Positions 1 to 7,437 of a DNA stretch of 39,392 bases are shown here, piece after piece. The stretch covers positions 1 through 39,392 of the forward strand of contig UREN01000015.1 of assembly GCA_900546885.1 (NCBI GenBank). Reading direction: 5' to 3'. Below the pieces are notes generated by a model, which saw only the letters and a list, made by a program, of their open reading frames with translations, was not told where the DNA came from and did no database searches. Made by a program: the position numbers and the translations under genes. Position 1 is the first letter of the stretch, and each line of letters opens with the position of its first letter. The DNA is from an uncultured Oscillospiraceae bacterium. Lineage in GTDB: Bacteria > Bacillota > Clostridia > Oscillospirales > Ruminococcaceae.

Positions 1-21
1 GGCAGGCGCAAAGCGCCTGCC
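1..21 (-). terminator. Hairpin downstream of metG, probable terminator
   Basis: A perfect 9-bp inverted repeat with a 3-nt loop lies 19 bp past the metG stop codon. Position and stem strength suit an intrinsic terminator for metG, but any U-tract would lie outside the window, so the call is partial. Confidence 0.55.
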
Positions 22-39
22 CGCGTTCCATATCCTTTG

Positions 40-2016
40 TTAGCAAATAGCTGCGCCGGGCTTTACATCGTCCGGGTAGATGGTCACCTTGGCGCCGCCG
101 TCCGGCATATCGGCAGAAAGAATCATGCCCTCGCTGACATATTTGCCCTTCATCATGGGGCGTGGGGCCAGGTTGGCCACAATGGCCACATTCTTGCCAA
201 TCAACTCTTCCGGCTCGTACCATTTGGCAATGCCGGAAAGGATGGTGCGCTCGCGCTCGCCGTCAAACAGGGTAAATTTCAAAAGTTTTTTGCTTTCGGG
301 CAGCTTTTCACAGGTAAGCACCCTGGCCACGCGCAGCTCCACCTTGCTGAAATCGTCAAAGGTGATTTCGGGCAGGTGCTCGATGGGCTCGCCCTCTTCG
401 GCAACCGGCGCAGGCGCAGGGGCTGCAGCAGCGGCCGCGGCAGCCCTGTTTTTCTCTTCTTCCATCCTCAGTTCCTCCAGTTCCTTTTCCGCATCGATGC
501 GCGGGAACAGCGCCTCGCCCTTGTGCACGGTGTAGGTGGCGTGGCTGCCAAAGGCGCCCAGCGCGTCATAGGTGAGCTCGCTGGCGTCCAGCCCAAGCTG
601 GGCGGCCATTTTCGGTGCCGTCTGCGGCATAAACGGCTGCAGCAGCGTGGCCGCAAAGCGCAGCGTTTCGCACAGGTTATACAGCACGGCGGCCAGGCGC
701 GGACGGTTTGCCTCGTCCTTCGCCAGCACCCACGGGGCCGTTTCGTCAATATATTTGTTGGCGCGCTGGATGCCCTTGAAAATCTCGGCCAGTGCCTGCG
801 GAAGCTGCAGGCTGTCCATGCACTTTGTCACGGCGGCGGGCATATCGTTTACAAGCTGTGCCAGCTCGCCGTCAAACTCCCCGGCCTGGCGCGCCTCGGG
901 CAGCGTGCCGCCAAAGTATTTTTCCACCATGGCCACCGTGCGGGACAAAAGGTTGCCAAGGTCGTTTGCCAAATCGGAATTGATGCGCGCAATCAGCGCC
1001 TCGTTCGAGAACACGCCGTCGTTGCCGAAGGGAATCTCGCGCAGAAGGAAATAGCGGATGGCATCTGTGCCATAACGGCCGCACAGCACCACCGGGTCCA
1101 CCACATTGCCCTTCGATTTGGACATTTTTCCACCTTCCAGCAGCAGCCAGCCGTGGCCAAACACCCGTTTCGGCAAAGGCAGGCCCAGCGCCATCAGCAT
1201 GGCAGGCCACAAAATGGTGTGAAAGCGCAGAATTTCCTTGCCCACCATGTGGATATCTGCGGGCCAGAATTTCTCGTAATCGTCATACGTCTCGTTGCCG
1301 TAACCCAGCGCGGAAATGTAGTTGGAAAGCGCGTCCACCCACACATACATGGTGTGCTTGGGGTCAAACGGCACGGGGATGCCCCAGGGCACTGTGGTGC
1401 GGGACACACAGGTGTCCTGCAGGCCCTGTTTGATGAAGGCAATCATCTCGTTTTTGCGCGTTTCGGGCTGAATGAAATCCGGCACGTCCTCGTACAGTTT
1501 CAAAAGGCGGCCGGCATATTTGCTGGTTTTGAAGAAATAGGCCTCTTCCTCGGCCTCGTACACTTCGCGCCCGCAATCCGGGCATTTGCCGTCCACAAGC
1601 TGGCTGTCCGTCCAGAAGCTTTCGCAGGGCTTGCAATAGTGGCCCTTGTAACAACCCTTATAGATATCGCCCTGCTCGTAAAGCTGGGTGAAAATTTTCT
1701 GGCAGCTCTGTACATGATAGGCGTCTGTGGTGCGCACAAAGCGGTCGTTCGAAATATTCATCAGCTTCCAGAGGTCCTTAATGCCCGCCACAATATCGTC
1801 CACATACTGCTGCGGCGTCACGCCTTTGGCCGCGGCCTTATCCTGTATTTTCTGGCCGTGCTCGTCTGTCCCGGTGAGGAACATCACATCGTAGCCCTGC
1901 ATGCGTTTATAGCGCGCCAGGGCGTCACACGCCACCGTGGTGTAGCTGTGGCCAATGTGCAGCTTGTCGCTGGGGTAATAGATGGGGGTGGTGATATAAT
2001 ATGTTTTTTTCTTCAT
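40..2016 (-). CDS. metG: Methionyl-tRNA synthetase
   Basis: This cytoplasmic class I aminoacyl-tRNA synthetase charges tRNA-Met. The 658-aa product has the HIGH signature (residues 20-23), a zinc knuckle with Cys128, Cys131, Cys145 and Cys148, and KMSKS at 297-301. An Ala/Pro-rich linker near residue 550 leads to a C-terminal EMAP/Arc1p-like tRNA-binding domain. Length and order match the bacterial MetG type with a fused dimerising tRNA-binding domain. The ATG at 2016 was chosen because AGGAG lies 7 nt upstream; the frame stays open for 46 more codons but those encode low-complexity Arg-rich sequence. It follows metQ by 155 bp with no clear U-tailed terminator between, so it may be partly expressed from the methionine T-box transcript (inference). 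Confidence 0.97.
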   Translation of the reverse strand: MKKKTYYITTPIYYPSDKLHIGHSYTTVACDALARYKRMQGYDVMFLTGTDEHGQKIQDKAAAKGVTPQQYVDDIVAGIKDLWKLMNISNDRFVRTTDAYHVQSCQKIFTQLYEQGDIYKGCYKGHYCKPCESFWTDSQLVDGKCPDCGREVYEAEEEAYFFKTSKYAGRLLKLYEDVPDFIQPETRKNEMIAFIKQGLQDTCVSRTTVPWGIPVPFDPKHTMYVWVDALSNYISALGYGNETYDDYEKFWPADIHMVGKEILRFHTILWPAMLMALGLPLPKRVFGHGWLLLEGGKMSKSKGNVVDPVVLCGRYGTDAIRYFLLREIPFGNDGVFSNEALIARINSDLANDLGNLLSRTVAMVEKYFGGTLPEARQAGEFDGELAQLVNDMPAAVTKCMDSLQLPQALAEIFKGIQRANKYIDETAPWVLAKDEANRPRLAAVLYNLCETLRFAATLLQPFMPQTAPKMAAQLGLDASELTYDALGAFGSHATYTVHKGEALFPRIDAEKELEELRMEEEKNRAAAAAAAAPAPAPVAEEGEPIEHLPEITFDDFSKVELRVARVLTCEKLPESKKLLKFTLFDGERERTILSGIAKWYEPEELIGKNVAIVANLAPRPMMKGKYVSEGMILSADMPDGGAKVTIYPDDVKPGAAIC

Positions 2017-2105
2017 AAAGCTCCTGCTTTCTTTGGCCGGGCATATGAAACCCGGCGGTTTTATGGCTTTGCCAAAACGGCCCTGCACCTTGCCGGCACA
2101 GCGGG

Positions 2106-2135
2106 CAGCGCGCCGGGGCTTTCCCCGGCGCGCTG
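2106..2135. other. GC-rich hairpin between metQ and metG, no U-tract
   Basis: A perfect 13-bp GC stem with a 4-nt loop lies in the 155-bp metQ-metG gap. Neither strand has a run of T after it, so it is not a standard intrinsic terminator. A second, smaller hairpin (2036-2056, 6-bp stem) sits just upstream of the metG ribosome binding site. Both may affect mRNA stability or the relative expression of metG. Confidence 0.5.
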
Positions 2136-2171
2136 TTGGCCGCTGTGGCAACAAAGGCCGCTTTCTGCGCG

Positions 2172-3074
2172 TTACGCAGCGGGCAGCACGCTGCCCTCAT
2201 AGTTCGAAGCAATCCATTCCTTCATCTCATCGCTTTTCAGCACATTCACCAGCGTCTGAATGTCCTCGCGCGTCTCGTCCCCGGCACGCACCGCAATGAT
2301 GTTGGCAAACACGCTGGCCGCCTCTCCCTCGGCGTCCTCATTCGCCAAAAGCTGGTCGGAAATACCGGCCGGAAGGGCATAGTTGCCGTTGATGACGGCA
2401 AAATCCAGGTCTGGCAGGGCAGCCGGCAGCATATCGGCCACCAGCGCCTCTATTTTCACATTGTGCGGGTTTTCGGCAATGCCGTCGTATTCGGTGAAGT
2501 TGATGGCCTCGGCATTTGCCTCGGCGTCGCGGAACGTATCAATGCTGATGCCGTCCTTCAGGGTAAGCACGCCGCACTCCTGCAAAAGCAACAGCGCGCG
2601 GCCGCCGTTGGTGGCATCGGCCGGAATGCCGATGACCGCACCGTCCGGCACATTGGCAAGGTCATTGGATTTGCCCGCATACACGCCCAGCGGCTCGTAA
2701 TGGATGGCCCCGGCAGACACAAGGTCGGTGCCGTTTTCGGCGTTGAAGTTCAGCAGGTACGGCTCGTGCTGGAAATAGTTTGCGTCCAGCGAGCCCTCCT
2801 GCAGGGCGGTGTTGGGCATCACATAATCGTCAAATTCCACAATATCCAGCGTGATGCCCTCGGCGGCCAGCAGCTCGGCCGCATGCTCCAGAATTTCGGC
2901 GTGCGGCGAAGGCGAGGCGCCCACTTTCAGGGTGACGGCCCCTTCCGTGCCGGAAGCGGCGGCCCCGGAAGCAGCTGCGCTGCCCGAGGCGGCAGAGGAC
3001 GCAGGCGTGCCGCCGCAGGCGGCAAGCACCAGCGCAAGGCACAAAACAAGGCAAAGTGCAGTGAACTTTTTCAT
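2172..3074 (-). CDS. metQ: Methionine ABC transporter substrate-binding lipoprotein
   Basis: This NlpA/MetQ-family lipoprotein captures methionine outside the membrane and delivers it to MetNI. The 300-aa product begins with a Lys-containing n-region, a hydrophobic segment and the lipobox LVLAAC, with the lipidated Cys near residue 20. A Ser/Ala-rich linker precedes the periplasmic-binding fold (LKVGASPSPHAEILEHA). AAGGAG precedes the ATG at 3074; the open frame further upstream is ignored because the signal peptide starts here. It is the last gene of metN-metI-metQ, 43 bp after metI. Substrate is inferred from family and from the Met T-box upstream; other amino acids or D-methionine are possible. 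Confidence 0.95.
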   Translation of the reverse strand: MKKFTALCLVLCLALVLAACGGTPASSAASGSAAASGAAASGTEGAVTLKVGASPSPHAEILEHAAELLAAEGITLDIVEFDDYVMPNTALQEGSLDANYFQHEPYLLNFNAENGTDLVSAGAIHYEPLGVYAGKSNDLANVPDGAVIGIPADATNGGRALLLLQECGVLTLKDGISIDTFRDAEANAEAINFTEYDGIAENPHNVKIEALVADMLPAALPDLDFAVINGNYALPAGISDQLLANEDAEGEAASVFANIIAVRAGDETREDIQTLVNVLKSDEMKEWIASNYEGSVLPAA

Positions 3075-3117
3075 GGTAAACTCTCCTTTTCCCACTCTAT
3101 TCCAAACGGCTGTGTGC

Positions 3118-3786
3118 TTAGCGGTTTCGTTTATCCGCTTTGCGGGCCGCAAGGTCGAAGATAATTTGAATGGCGCACACCAGCAAAATAAGAAGAAGGA
3201 TACACACATACATCACGTCCTTCTGATAGCGCTGGTAGCCAAAGCGGTAGGCCAGGTTGCCAAGGCCCCCGGCGCCGAACGCACCGGTGATGGCGGTGTA
3301 GCCCAAAATGGTGATAACGCTGATGGAAAGCCCGCGCAGCAGGCTGGGCACGCTTTCTACCAACAGCACGCGCGTGACAATTTGCCATTTGGTTGCGCCC
3401 ATGCATTCGGCGGCCTCCACCACGCCGGCGTCTATTTCTTCCAGGCTTTGCTCTACCATGCGGGCGATGAACGGGGAGGCCGAGATGGTAAGCGGCACAA
3501 GCGCCGCCGTGGGGCCAATGCTGGTGCCCGCCACAAGGCGCGTGAAGGGAATGACAAAAAACATCAAAATCAGGAACGGCAGGCTGCGCAGAATGTTTAC
3601 CACCCAGCCGAACACCGTGTGAAAACGCGGCGCGGCTGCAATGCCGCCGCGCTTGGTCACCGTCAGCAGCACACCCATGGGCAGGCCCAGCACATAGGCC
3701 AGCGCCGTGGTGGCCAGCGTCATATACACGCTTTCCCACACGCCCTCGGCCAAAAGCGGGCCGTATTGCGAAAAGAACTGTGCCAT
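3118..3786 (-). CDS. metI: Methionine ABC transporter permease
   Basis: MetI forms the membrane channel of the methionine importer. The 222-aa product has about five hydrophobic segments and the cytoplasmic EAA loop (residues about 127-150, VVEAAECMGATKWQI) that docks to the ATPase. Length is typical. The ATG at 3786 follows a GGGAGGG ribosome binding site and lies 3 nt past the metN stop, so the two are translationally linked. Confidence 0.95.
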   Translation of the reverse strand: MAQFFSQYGPLLAEGVWESVYMTLATTALAYVLGLPMGVLLTVTKRGGIAAAPRFHTVFGWVVNILRSLPFLILMFFVIPFTRLVAGTSIGPTAALVPLTISASPFIARMVEQSLEEIDAGVVEAAECMGATKWQIVTRVLLVESVPSLLRGLSISVITILGYTAITGAFGAGGLGNLAYRFGYQRYQKDVMYVCILLLILLVCAIQIIFDLAARKADKRNR

Positions 3787-3789
3787 GGT

Positions 3790-4530
3790 TTAGCCCTCCC
3801 TTCCCAAAAGCCGTTTTGTCTCGGCAGAGCGCGGCGAGGTGAACACCTGCGCCACTTCGCCAATTTCGGCCACGCGGCCGTCGGATATCACGGCCACGCG
3901 GCTGCAAATGGCCTGCACCACAGCAAGCTCATGCGTAATAATGAGAATGGTGACACCCAGCTTGCGGTTGATATCCTGCAAAAGCGCCAGCATGGCCTTG
4001 GTGGTAAGAGGGTCCAGCGCGCTGGTGGGCTCGTCGCACAAAAGCATCTCGGGGCTTGTGGCCAGGGCCCGGGCAATGGCTACACGCTGTTTCTGCCCGC
4101 CGGAAAGCTGCGCCGGGTAGGCCCCGGCCTTATCGGCAAGGCCCACAAGGTTCAAAAGCTCCTGCACACGCGCGGCCACGGCCTGTTTGTGGTACCCCTT
4201 TTCCAATTTCAGGGGAAAGGCCACGTTCTCGGCCACCGTTTTCTGCATCAACAGGTTGTAACCCTGAAACACAACACCCATTTTGCGCCTTGCGCGGCGC
4301 AGCGCCTCGCCCGACAGGGCGGCAAGGTCTTCCCCGTCCAGCAGCACGCGGCCCTGTGTGGGTTTTTCCAGCACAGATAAACAGCGCAGCAGGGTGGATT
4401 TGCCTGCGCCGGACATGCCGATGATGCCAAACACCTCGCCGTTTTCTACGCGCAGGCTCACATCATCCAGCGCCACCACACGGGCACTGCCGTCGGCAAA
4501 CACTTTTGTGAGGCTTTGAATATCAATCAA
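3790..4530 (-). CDS. metN: Methionine ABC transporter ATP-binding protein, short form
   Basis: This ATPase powers methionine import with MetI. It shows Walker A (GMSGAGKST, 38-46), the Q-loop, the LSGGQKQR signature, Walker B (LLCDEP) and the H-loop (ITHE). I chose a TTG start at 4530, 3 nt before the conserved IDIQ residues, because an AAAGGAA site lies upstream. The next upstream start-like codon (4590) falls inside the T-box terminator hairpin. At 246 aa it ends right after the ATPase domain and lacks the C-terminal NIL/ACT-like methionine-sensing domain that longer MetN proteins (about 340 aa) carry, so substrate trans-inhibition may be absent. Confidence 0.93.
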   Translation of the reverse strand: MIDIQSLTKVFADGSARVVALDDVSLRVENGEVFGIIGMSGAGKSTLLRCLSVLEKPTQGRVLLDGEDLAALSGEALRRARRKMGVVFQGYNLLMQKTVAENVAFPLKLEKGYHKQAVAARVQELLNLVGLADKAGAYPAQLSGGQKQRVAIARALATSPEMLLCDEPTSALDPLTTKAMLALLQDINRKLGVTILIITHELAVVQAICSRVAVISDGRVAEIGEVAQVFTSPRSAETKRLLGREG

Positions 4531-4562
4531 CGCTTTTCCCGTTCCTTTCCGCCTGGGCAAAC

Positions 4563-4595
4563 AAAAACGCCCTTGAAGCTTTCGCTTCAAGGGCG
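4563..4595 (-). terminator. T-box leader terminator upstream of metN
   Basis: A perfect 12-bp stem with a GAAA tetraloop (minus strand) is followed by TTTTT. It sits between the T-box sequence and metN and is the OFF-state terminator of the leader. Confidence 0.93.
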
Positions 4596-4850
4596 ATCAA
4601 TCAACCGCGGTACCACCTTGAGTTCACATGCCCCTCACAGGGCACGCCTCTGCCACTGCGCTTTGCAAATGAAACAAAGTTACAGCGCGGCACGGTAACG
4701 GGTGCACCCGTCGCAGGCTTGCCAGCCGGTTTGCCTGCGCGACTCAGAGGCCATGTTCGGCTTTCGTCCCTTTGCCCCTTTTCACCAACCGGGGCTCTCT
4801 TGAAAAGTTCGTGAAAGCGTACTCTTCTCTTCACAGTCTTTTGCTGTTTG
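4563..4850 (-). ncRNA. T-box riboswitch, methionine specifier
   Basis: This tRNA-sensing leader controls metNIQ. The 15-nt T-box core (minus strand AAGGTGGTACCGCGG, 4605-4619) is followed at once by a strong terminator. Upstream are Stem I landmarks: the AGAGTA S-turn near 4823, the GGTTGGTG distal loop near 4785, and the specifier strand GAACATGGCCTCTGAGTC. The specifier codon reads ATG (4752-4754), which fits a methionine transporter. Uncharged tRNA-Met should stabilise the antiterminator and turn transcription on. The leader may extend regulation to metG downstream. The specifier was assigned by eye; a covariance alignment would settle the register. Confidence 0.93.
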
Positions 4851-4856
4851 GCTATT

Positions 4857-4884
4857 ATTATACAAGCTTTTTACGGCTTGTCAA
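4857..4884 (-). promoter_or_regulatory. Sigma-A promoter of the T-box-metNIQ transcript
   Basis: A consensus -35 TTGACA (4879-4884), 16-bp spacer and perfect -10 TATAAT (4857-4862) place the start near 4850, just before T-box Stem I. The -35 overlaps the stop codon of the upstream yitT gene. Confidence 0.9.
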
Positions 4885-5765
4885 GCCCTTTTTCCCGGCC
4901 CCTGCACAGGCTTTGGGCGGTAAAACATCTCGTGCACAGTATACACCGTTACAAAGGCGTCCGGGTCTGCCTGCGCCAGAAAGCCCATCAGCTTTGCATA
5001 TTCGGCCTTGTTCACAATCACCGCAAGCTCGCGCTGCCGGGCATAGTCGTACGCGCCAATGGCCTCGTACAGCGTGGCGCCGCTGTGCAGCTGCTCCAGC
5101 ACAAAGCGGCGTATCTCATCAACATGGCTCGATAAGATGCAAACCTTTTTCTTGGTGTTCATGCCAAAGATGAAATGGTCCAGCACAATGCCGCCCAGAT
5201 AGGTGCCGATGGCACTGAGCACGACGGTTTTGGCGTCGTACACAAACGCCGAAGAAAGCGCCACCACCATGCCGGCCGCCGCCAGTGCCGCGCCCAGTTC
5301 CAGGTGAAAATAGCGGTTCAATATTTTGGCGGCAATGTCCAGCCCGCCGGACGAGGCGTTGCGCACGAACAGCAGCGCAAGGCCAAGGCTCACCAGCATG
5401 GTGTAGCACAGCATATCCAGAAACTGGTCGCCCATGATGGAGCCGTTGTTTGGAAACAGCCTTTCCAGCACACCCAGCACAAGCGGCAGCAAAATGGAGG
5501 TATACACTGTTTTGGCGCCAAATTCGCCGCCAATCAGCAGAAAGCCCAGCACCAAAAACAGCACGTTCAGCGCCATGGTGATGGCCGACACGGGCAGAGG
5601 AATCACATTGGCCAGCACAATGGCAAGGCCGGACACACTGCCCACCGACAGTTTGCTGGGCACAAGGAAAAAGAACACCGCTGCGGCCACAATGGCCGTG
5701 CCCAGTGTGATGATGCCCCATTCGGCCAACACGGCCCGCAGATGCGTGCGTGGTTTCTGTTTCAT
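4881..5765 (-). CDS. YitT family membrane protein
   Basis: A 294-aa YitT/DUF161 integral membrane protein. Five to six hydrophobic segments fill residues 15-205 (the family's two membrane repeats, with GGLDIAAKI in the loop). A C-terminal DUF2179 cytoplasmic domain (about 210-285, CILSSHVDEIRRF to TVYTVHEMF) follows. The family has no firmly established substrate. AGGAGG lies 8 nt before the ATG at 5765. It is the first of two YitT genes in this window (the other is at 35268-36137). It is 76 bp past a GT-C-like gene and its stop codon is shared with the metNIQ promoter. Confidence 0.93.
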   Translation of the reverse strand: MKQKPRTHLRAVLAEWGIITLGTAIVAAAVFFFLVPSKLSVGSVSGLAIVLANVIPLPVSAITMALNVLFLVLGFLLIGGEFGAKTVYTSILLPLVLGVLERLFPNNGSIMGDQFLDMLCYTMLVSLGLALLFVRNASSGGLDIAAKILNRYFHLELGAALAAAGMVVALSSAFVYDAKTVVLSAIGTYLGGIVLDHFIFGMNTKKKVCILSSHVDEIRRFVLEQLHSGATLYEAIGAYDYARQRELAVIVNKAEYAKLMGFLAQADPDAFVTVYTVHEMFYRPKPVQGPGKRA

Positions 5766-5841
5766 GATATTCCTCCTGTTTCAAATAGCCCCGCGCCTTT
5801 GGCGCCCCGCCGCAGCCGGTACGCCCGTAAACAGCTGCGCT

Positions 5842-7365
5842 TCATACGCCCTGTTTTCCATACAGGAGCCGTTTTGCCGCCCCTACTGCCAGCTGCATCC
5901 CCTGCGCCGCGCACAAAGCCAGCATGGGAAGATAATTTACAATATAGCGGGCGTTTGTCTCCCACAGGCACAAAAACATGGCAAGCCCCAGAATGCACAG
6001 CGGCGGCACCAGCGCGCGGTAATCCACCTGTTTTTTCACACACAGAGCTGCGCTGCCCAAAAGCGAAAGCAGGAACAAGCCCAGCTCCACACCGTTGCAC
6101 AGGCGTTTGTACGGCGGATATCCCTCGCTTCCCAGAAGAAGAAAATCTCGAAGTTTTGTCTCATGCACAGGGTAATCATCCAGAAATGCATGCAAATCAT
6201 AGGTGCCGTTACAAAAACACTTCTCCATTTTCCGGCGCACTAGACGAAGCATATCGGGCATCTGCATCGCCTGAATACGCTCTTTCAACCTTATGGCAAC
6301 TTGTTCCCGGCGTTCCTTTGGGTCTTGAAAGCTGCGGGTAAACTGTTCGTCCTCCGGGCTGAAACCTCCATACCCCTGCATGCTCATCATCGTCCAGTGC
6401 AGCATAGGGGTTCCCATCTGTTGGGCCGTATTTTTATCAAGCTGCGCGGGGTATACCGCCTTATCAAGCAAAATTTGGAACATGCCGGCCCCACAAAGGG
6501 CACATAAAAGAAAAACCACCCCATGCAGCGGCCTTTGCCACAAAAACAGGATAAGGCAAGCTGCTATTAAAACGATGCCCACCGTCGGTTTGAGCAACAT
6601 CCCCATGCCAGCCGATAGCCCGGCACCCAGATACCACATTGCCGCATGCCTGACGTCCGTTTTTTCCAAGCCGCTCAGAAAAAGCCAAAATGCCAGCACA
6701 GGAAAAAGCAGACTTAGAAAATCCGTATAAAAAACTGCTGCGGCAAACCAAAGCGGCGGTGTTACCAAAAGCCCCGCGGCAGCCATAAGCCCCATCTGTT
6801 CTCCGCCCAGTTTTCTCCCCGCCAAAGCCGTAACTACAATAGTGCAGGCGGTCAGACAGGCATTCAGGCAACATGCCGCCCAGAAATAGTCCTCAAATCC
6901 CAACCAGTGCACAATAGAAAAGAATACGGCCAGAAGAGCGGCTCCGCCTATGTTGTTCGGATAATAATAAAAATAGGTGCGTGCATCAAACGTGGGTGTG
7001 CTGGTATGCGTCAAATCTCCTTTCAAAGCCCAATCGAGCCCGCCGCGGTAAATGGCCTCCAGATCATAAGATGGCTCAAACCGAAGCCGTGCAGCCAACA
7101 GTAACGCCACTATGAAATAGATGACAGCAACCGACATTACAAGCAAAATAAAGTATCTGCTTACAAAATAGCGAAAGCGGCGTGCGAGCCACCCTGCCGC
7201 CCCTGTCAAAAGAAGAAAAGCAGCCGCCCATAACAGCTCATCCCGCACGGGGATATGTTCCCGGAACAGAAAGTTGAACAAAAAAAGGCTGAACATTAAA
7301 CAAAACATGATACATATACAGCGCCGCAGAAAGCATTGCACAGCAGTTTTCTCTTTTTGTACCAC
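5842..7365 (-). CDS. Polytopic GT-C-like glycosyltransferase, paralog A
   Basis: A 507-aa protein with about a dozen hydrophobic segments, resembling GT-C/GT39-type lipid-linked glycosyltransferases. Supporting signs are an acidic pair in the first outer loop (YDLEAI, Asp101 and Glu103) and a YYPNNIGG segment near 134. That points to a polyprenyl-phosphate sugar donor and transfer at the outer membrane face, but donor and acceptor are unknown. The start is GTG at 7365 with a GAGGGG site upstream. It is paralogous to the next gene upstream along its whole length and nearly identical to it at the 3' end. Its middle looks more AT-rich than neighbouring genes. It could instead be an uncharacterised membrane protein of the same fold. 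Confidence 0.75.
   Translation of the reverse strand: MVQKEKTAVQCFLRRCICIMFCLMFSLFLFNFLFREHIPVRDELLWAAAFLLLTGAAGWLARRFRYFVSRYFILLVMSVAVIYFIVALLLAARLRFEPSYDLEAIYRGGLDWALKGDLTHTSTPTFDARTYFYYYPNNIGGAALLAVFFSIVHWLGFEDYFWAACCLNACLTACTIVVTALAGRKLGGEQMGLMAAAGLLVTPPLWFAAAVFYTDFLSLLFPVLAFWLFLSGLEKTDVRHAAMWYLGAGLSAGMGMLLKPTVGIVLIAACLILFLWQRPLHGVVFLLCALCGAGMFQILLDKAVYPAQLDKNTAQQMGTPMLHWTMMSMQGYGGFSPEDEQFTRSFQDPKERREQVAIRLKERIQAMQMPDMLRLVRRKMEKCFCNGTYDLHAFLDDYPVHETKLRDFLLLGSEGYPPYKRLCNGVELGLFLLSLLGSAALCVKKQVDYRALVPPLCILGLAMFLCLWETNARYIVNYLPMLALCAAQGMQLAVGAAKRLLYGKQGV
5896..6070. repeat. 175-bp near-identical tract, copy A
   Basis: This stretch matches 7468-7642 with about six substitutions in 175 bp, mostly synonymous. 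Outside it the two paralogs are clearly diverged. It covers the C-terminal coding part (VKKQVDYRAL through NYLPMLAL). Confidence 0.9.
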
Positions 7366-7396
7366 AGGAAATCCCCTCTTTCACATCCCAGCCAGA

Positions 7397-7424
7397 ATAC
7401 TACAAGGGTCAGGTAAGGTTTCAA
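7397..7424 (-). promoter_or_regulatory. Candidate promoter for GT-C paralog A
   Basis: TTGAAA (7419-7424), a 16-bp spacer and TAGTAT (7397-7402) lie in the 72-bp gap between the two GT-C genes. A small AGCG/CGCT hairpin followed by six T at the end of paralog B could act as a weak terminator just upstream. Confidence 0.5.
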
Positions 7425-7437
7425 AAAAGCGCAACGC

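Noticed and set aside
37..2202. Long open frame on the plus strand opposite metG (721 codons)
   Set aside because: It is antisense to a clear MetG, has no ribosome binding site, and its His/Gly/Arg/Gln-rich composition is the usual shadow of a GC-rich gene.
4531..4590. Upstream start for metN at 4590
   Set aside because: That codon is in the stem of the leader terminator, and the added residues are not MetN-like.
4563..4850. SAM riboswitch (S-box) ahead of metNIQ
   Set aside because: The leader has the T-box core and Stem I signals instead; no S-box conserved sequence was seen.
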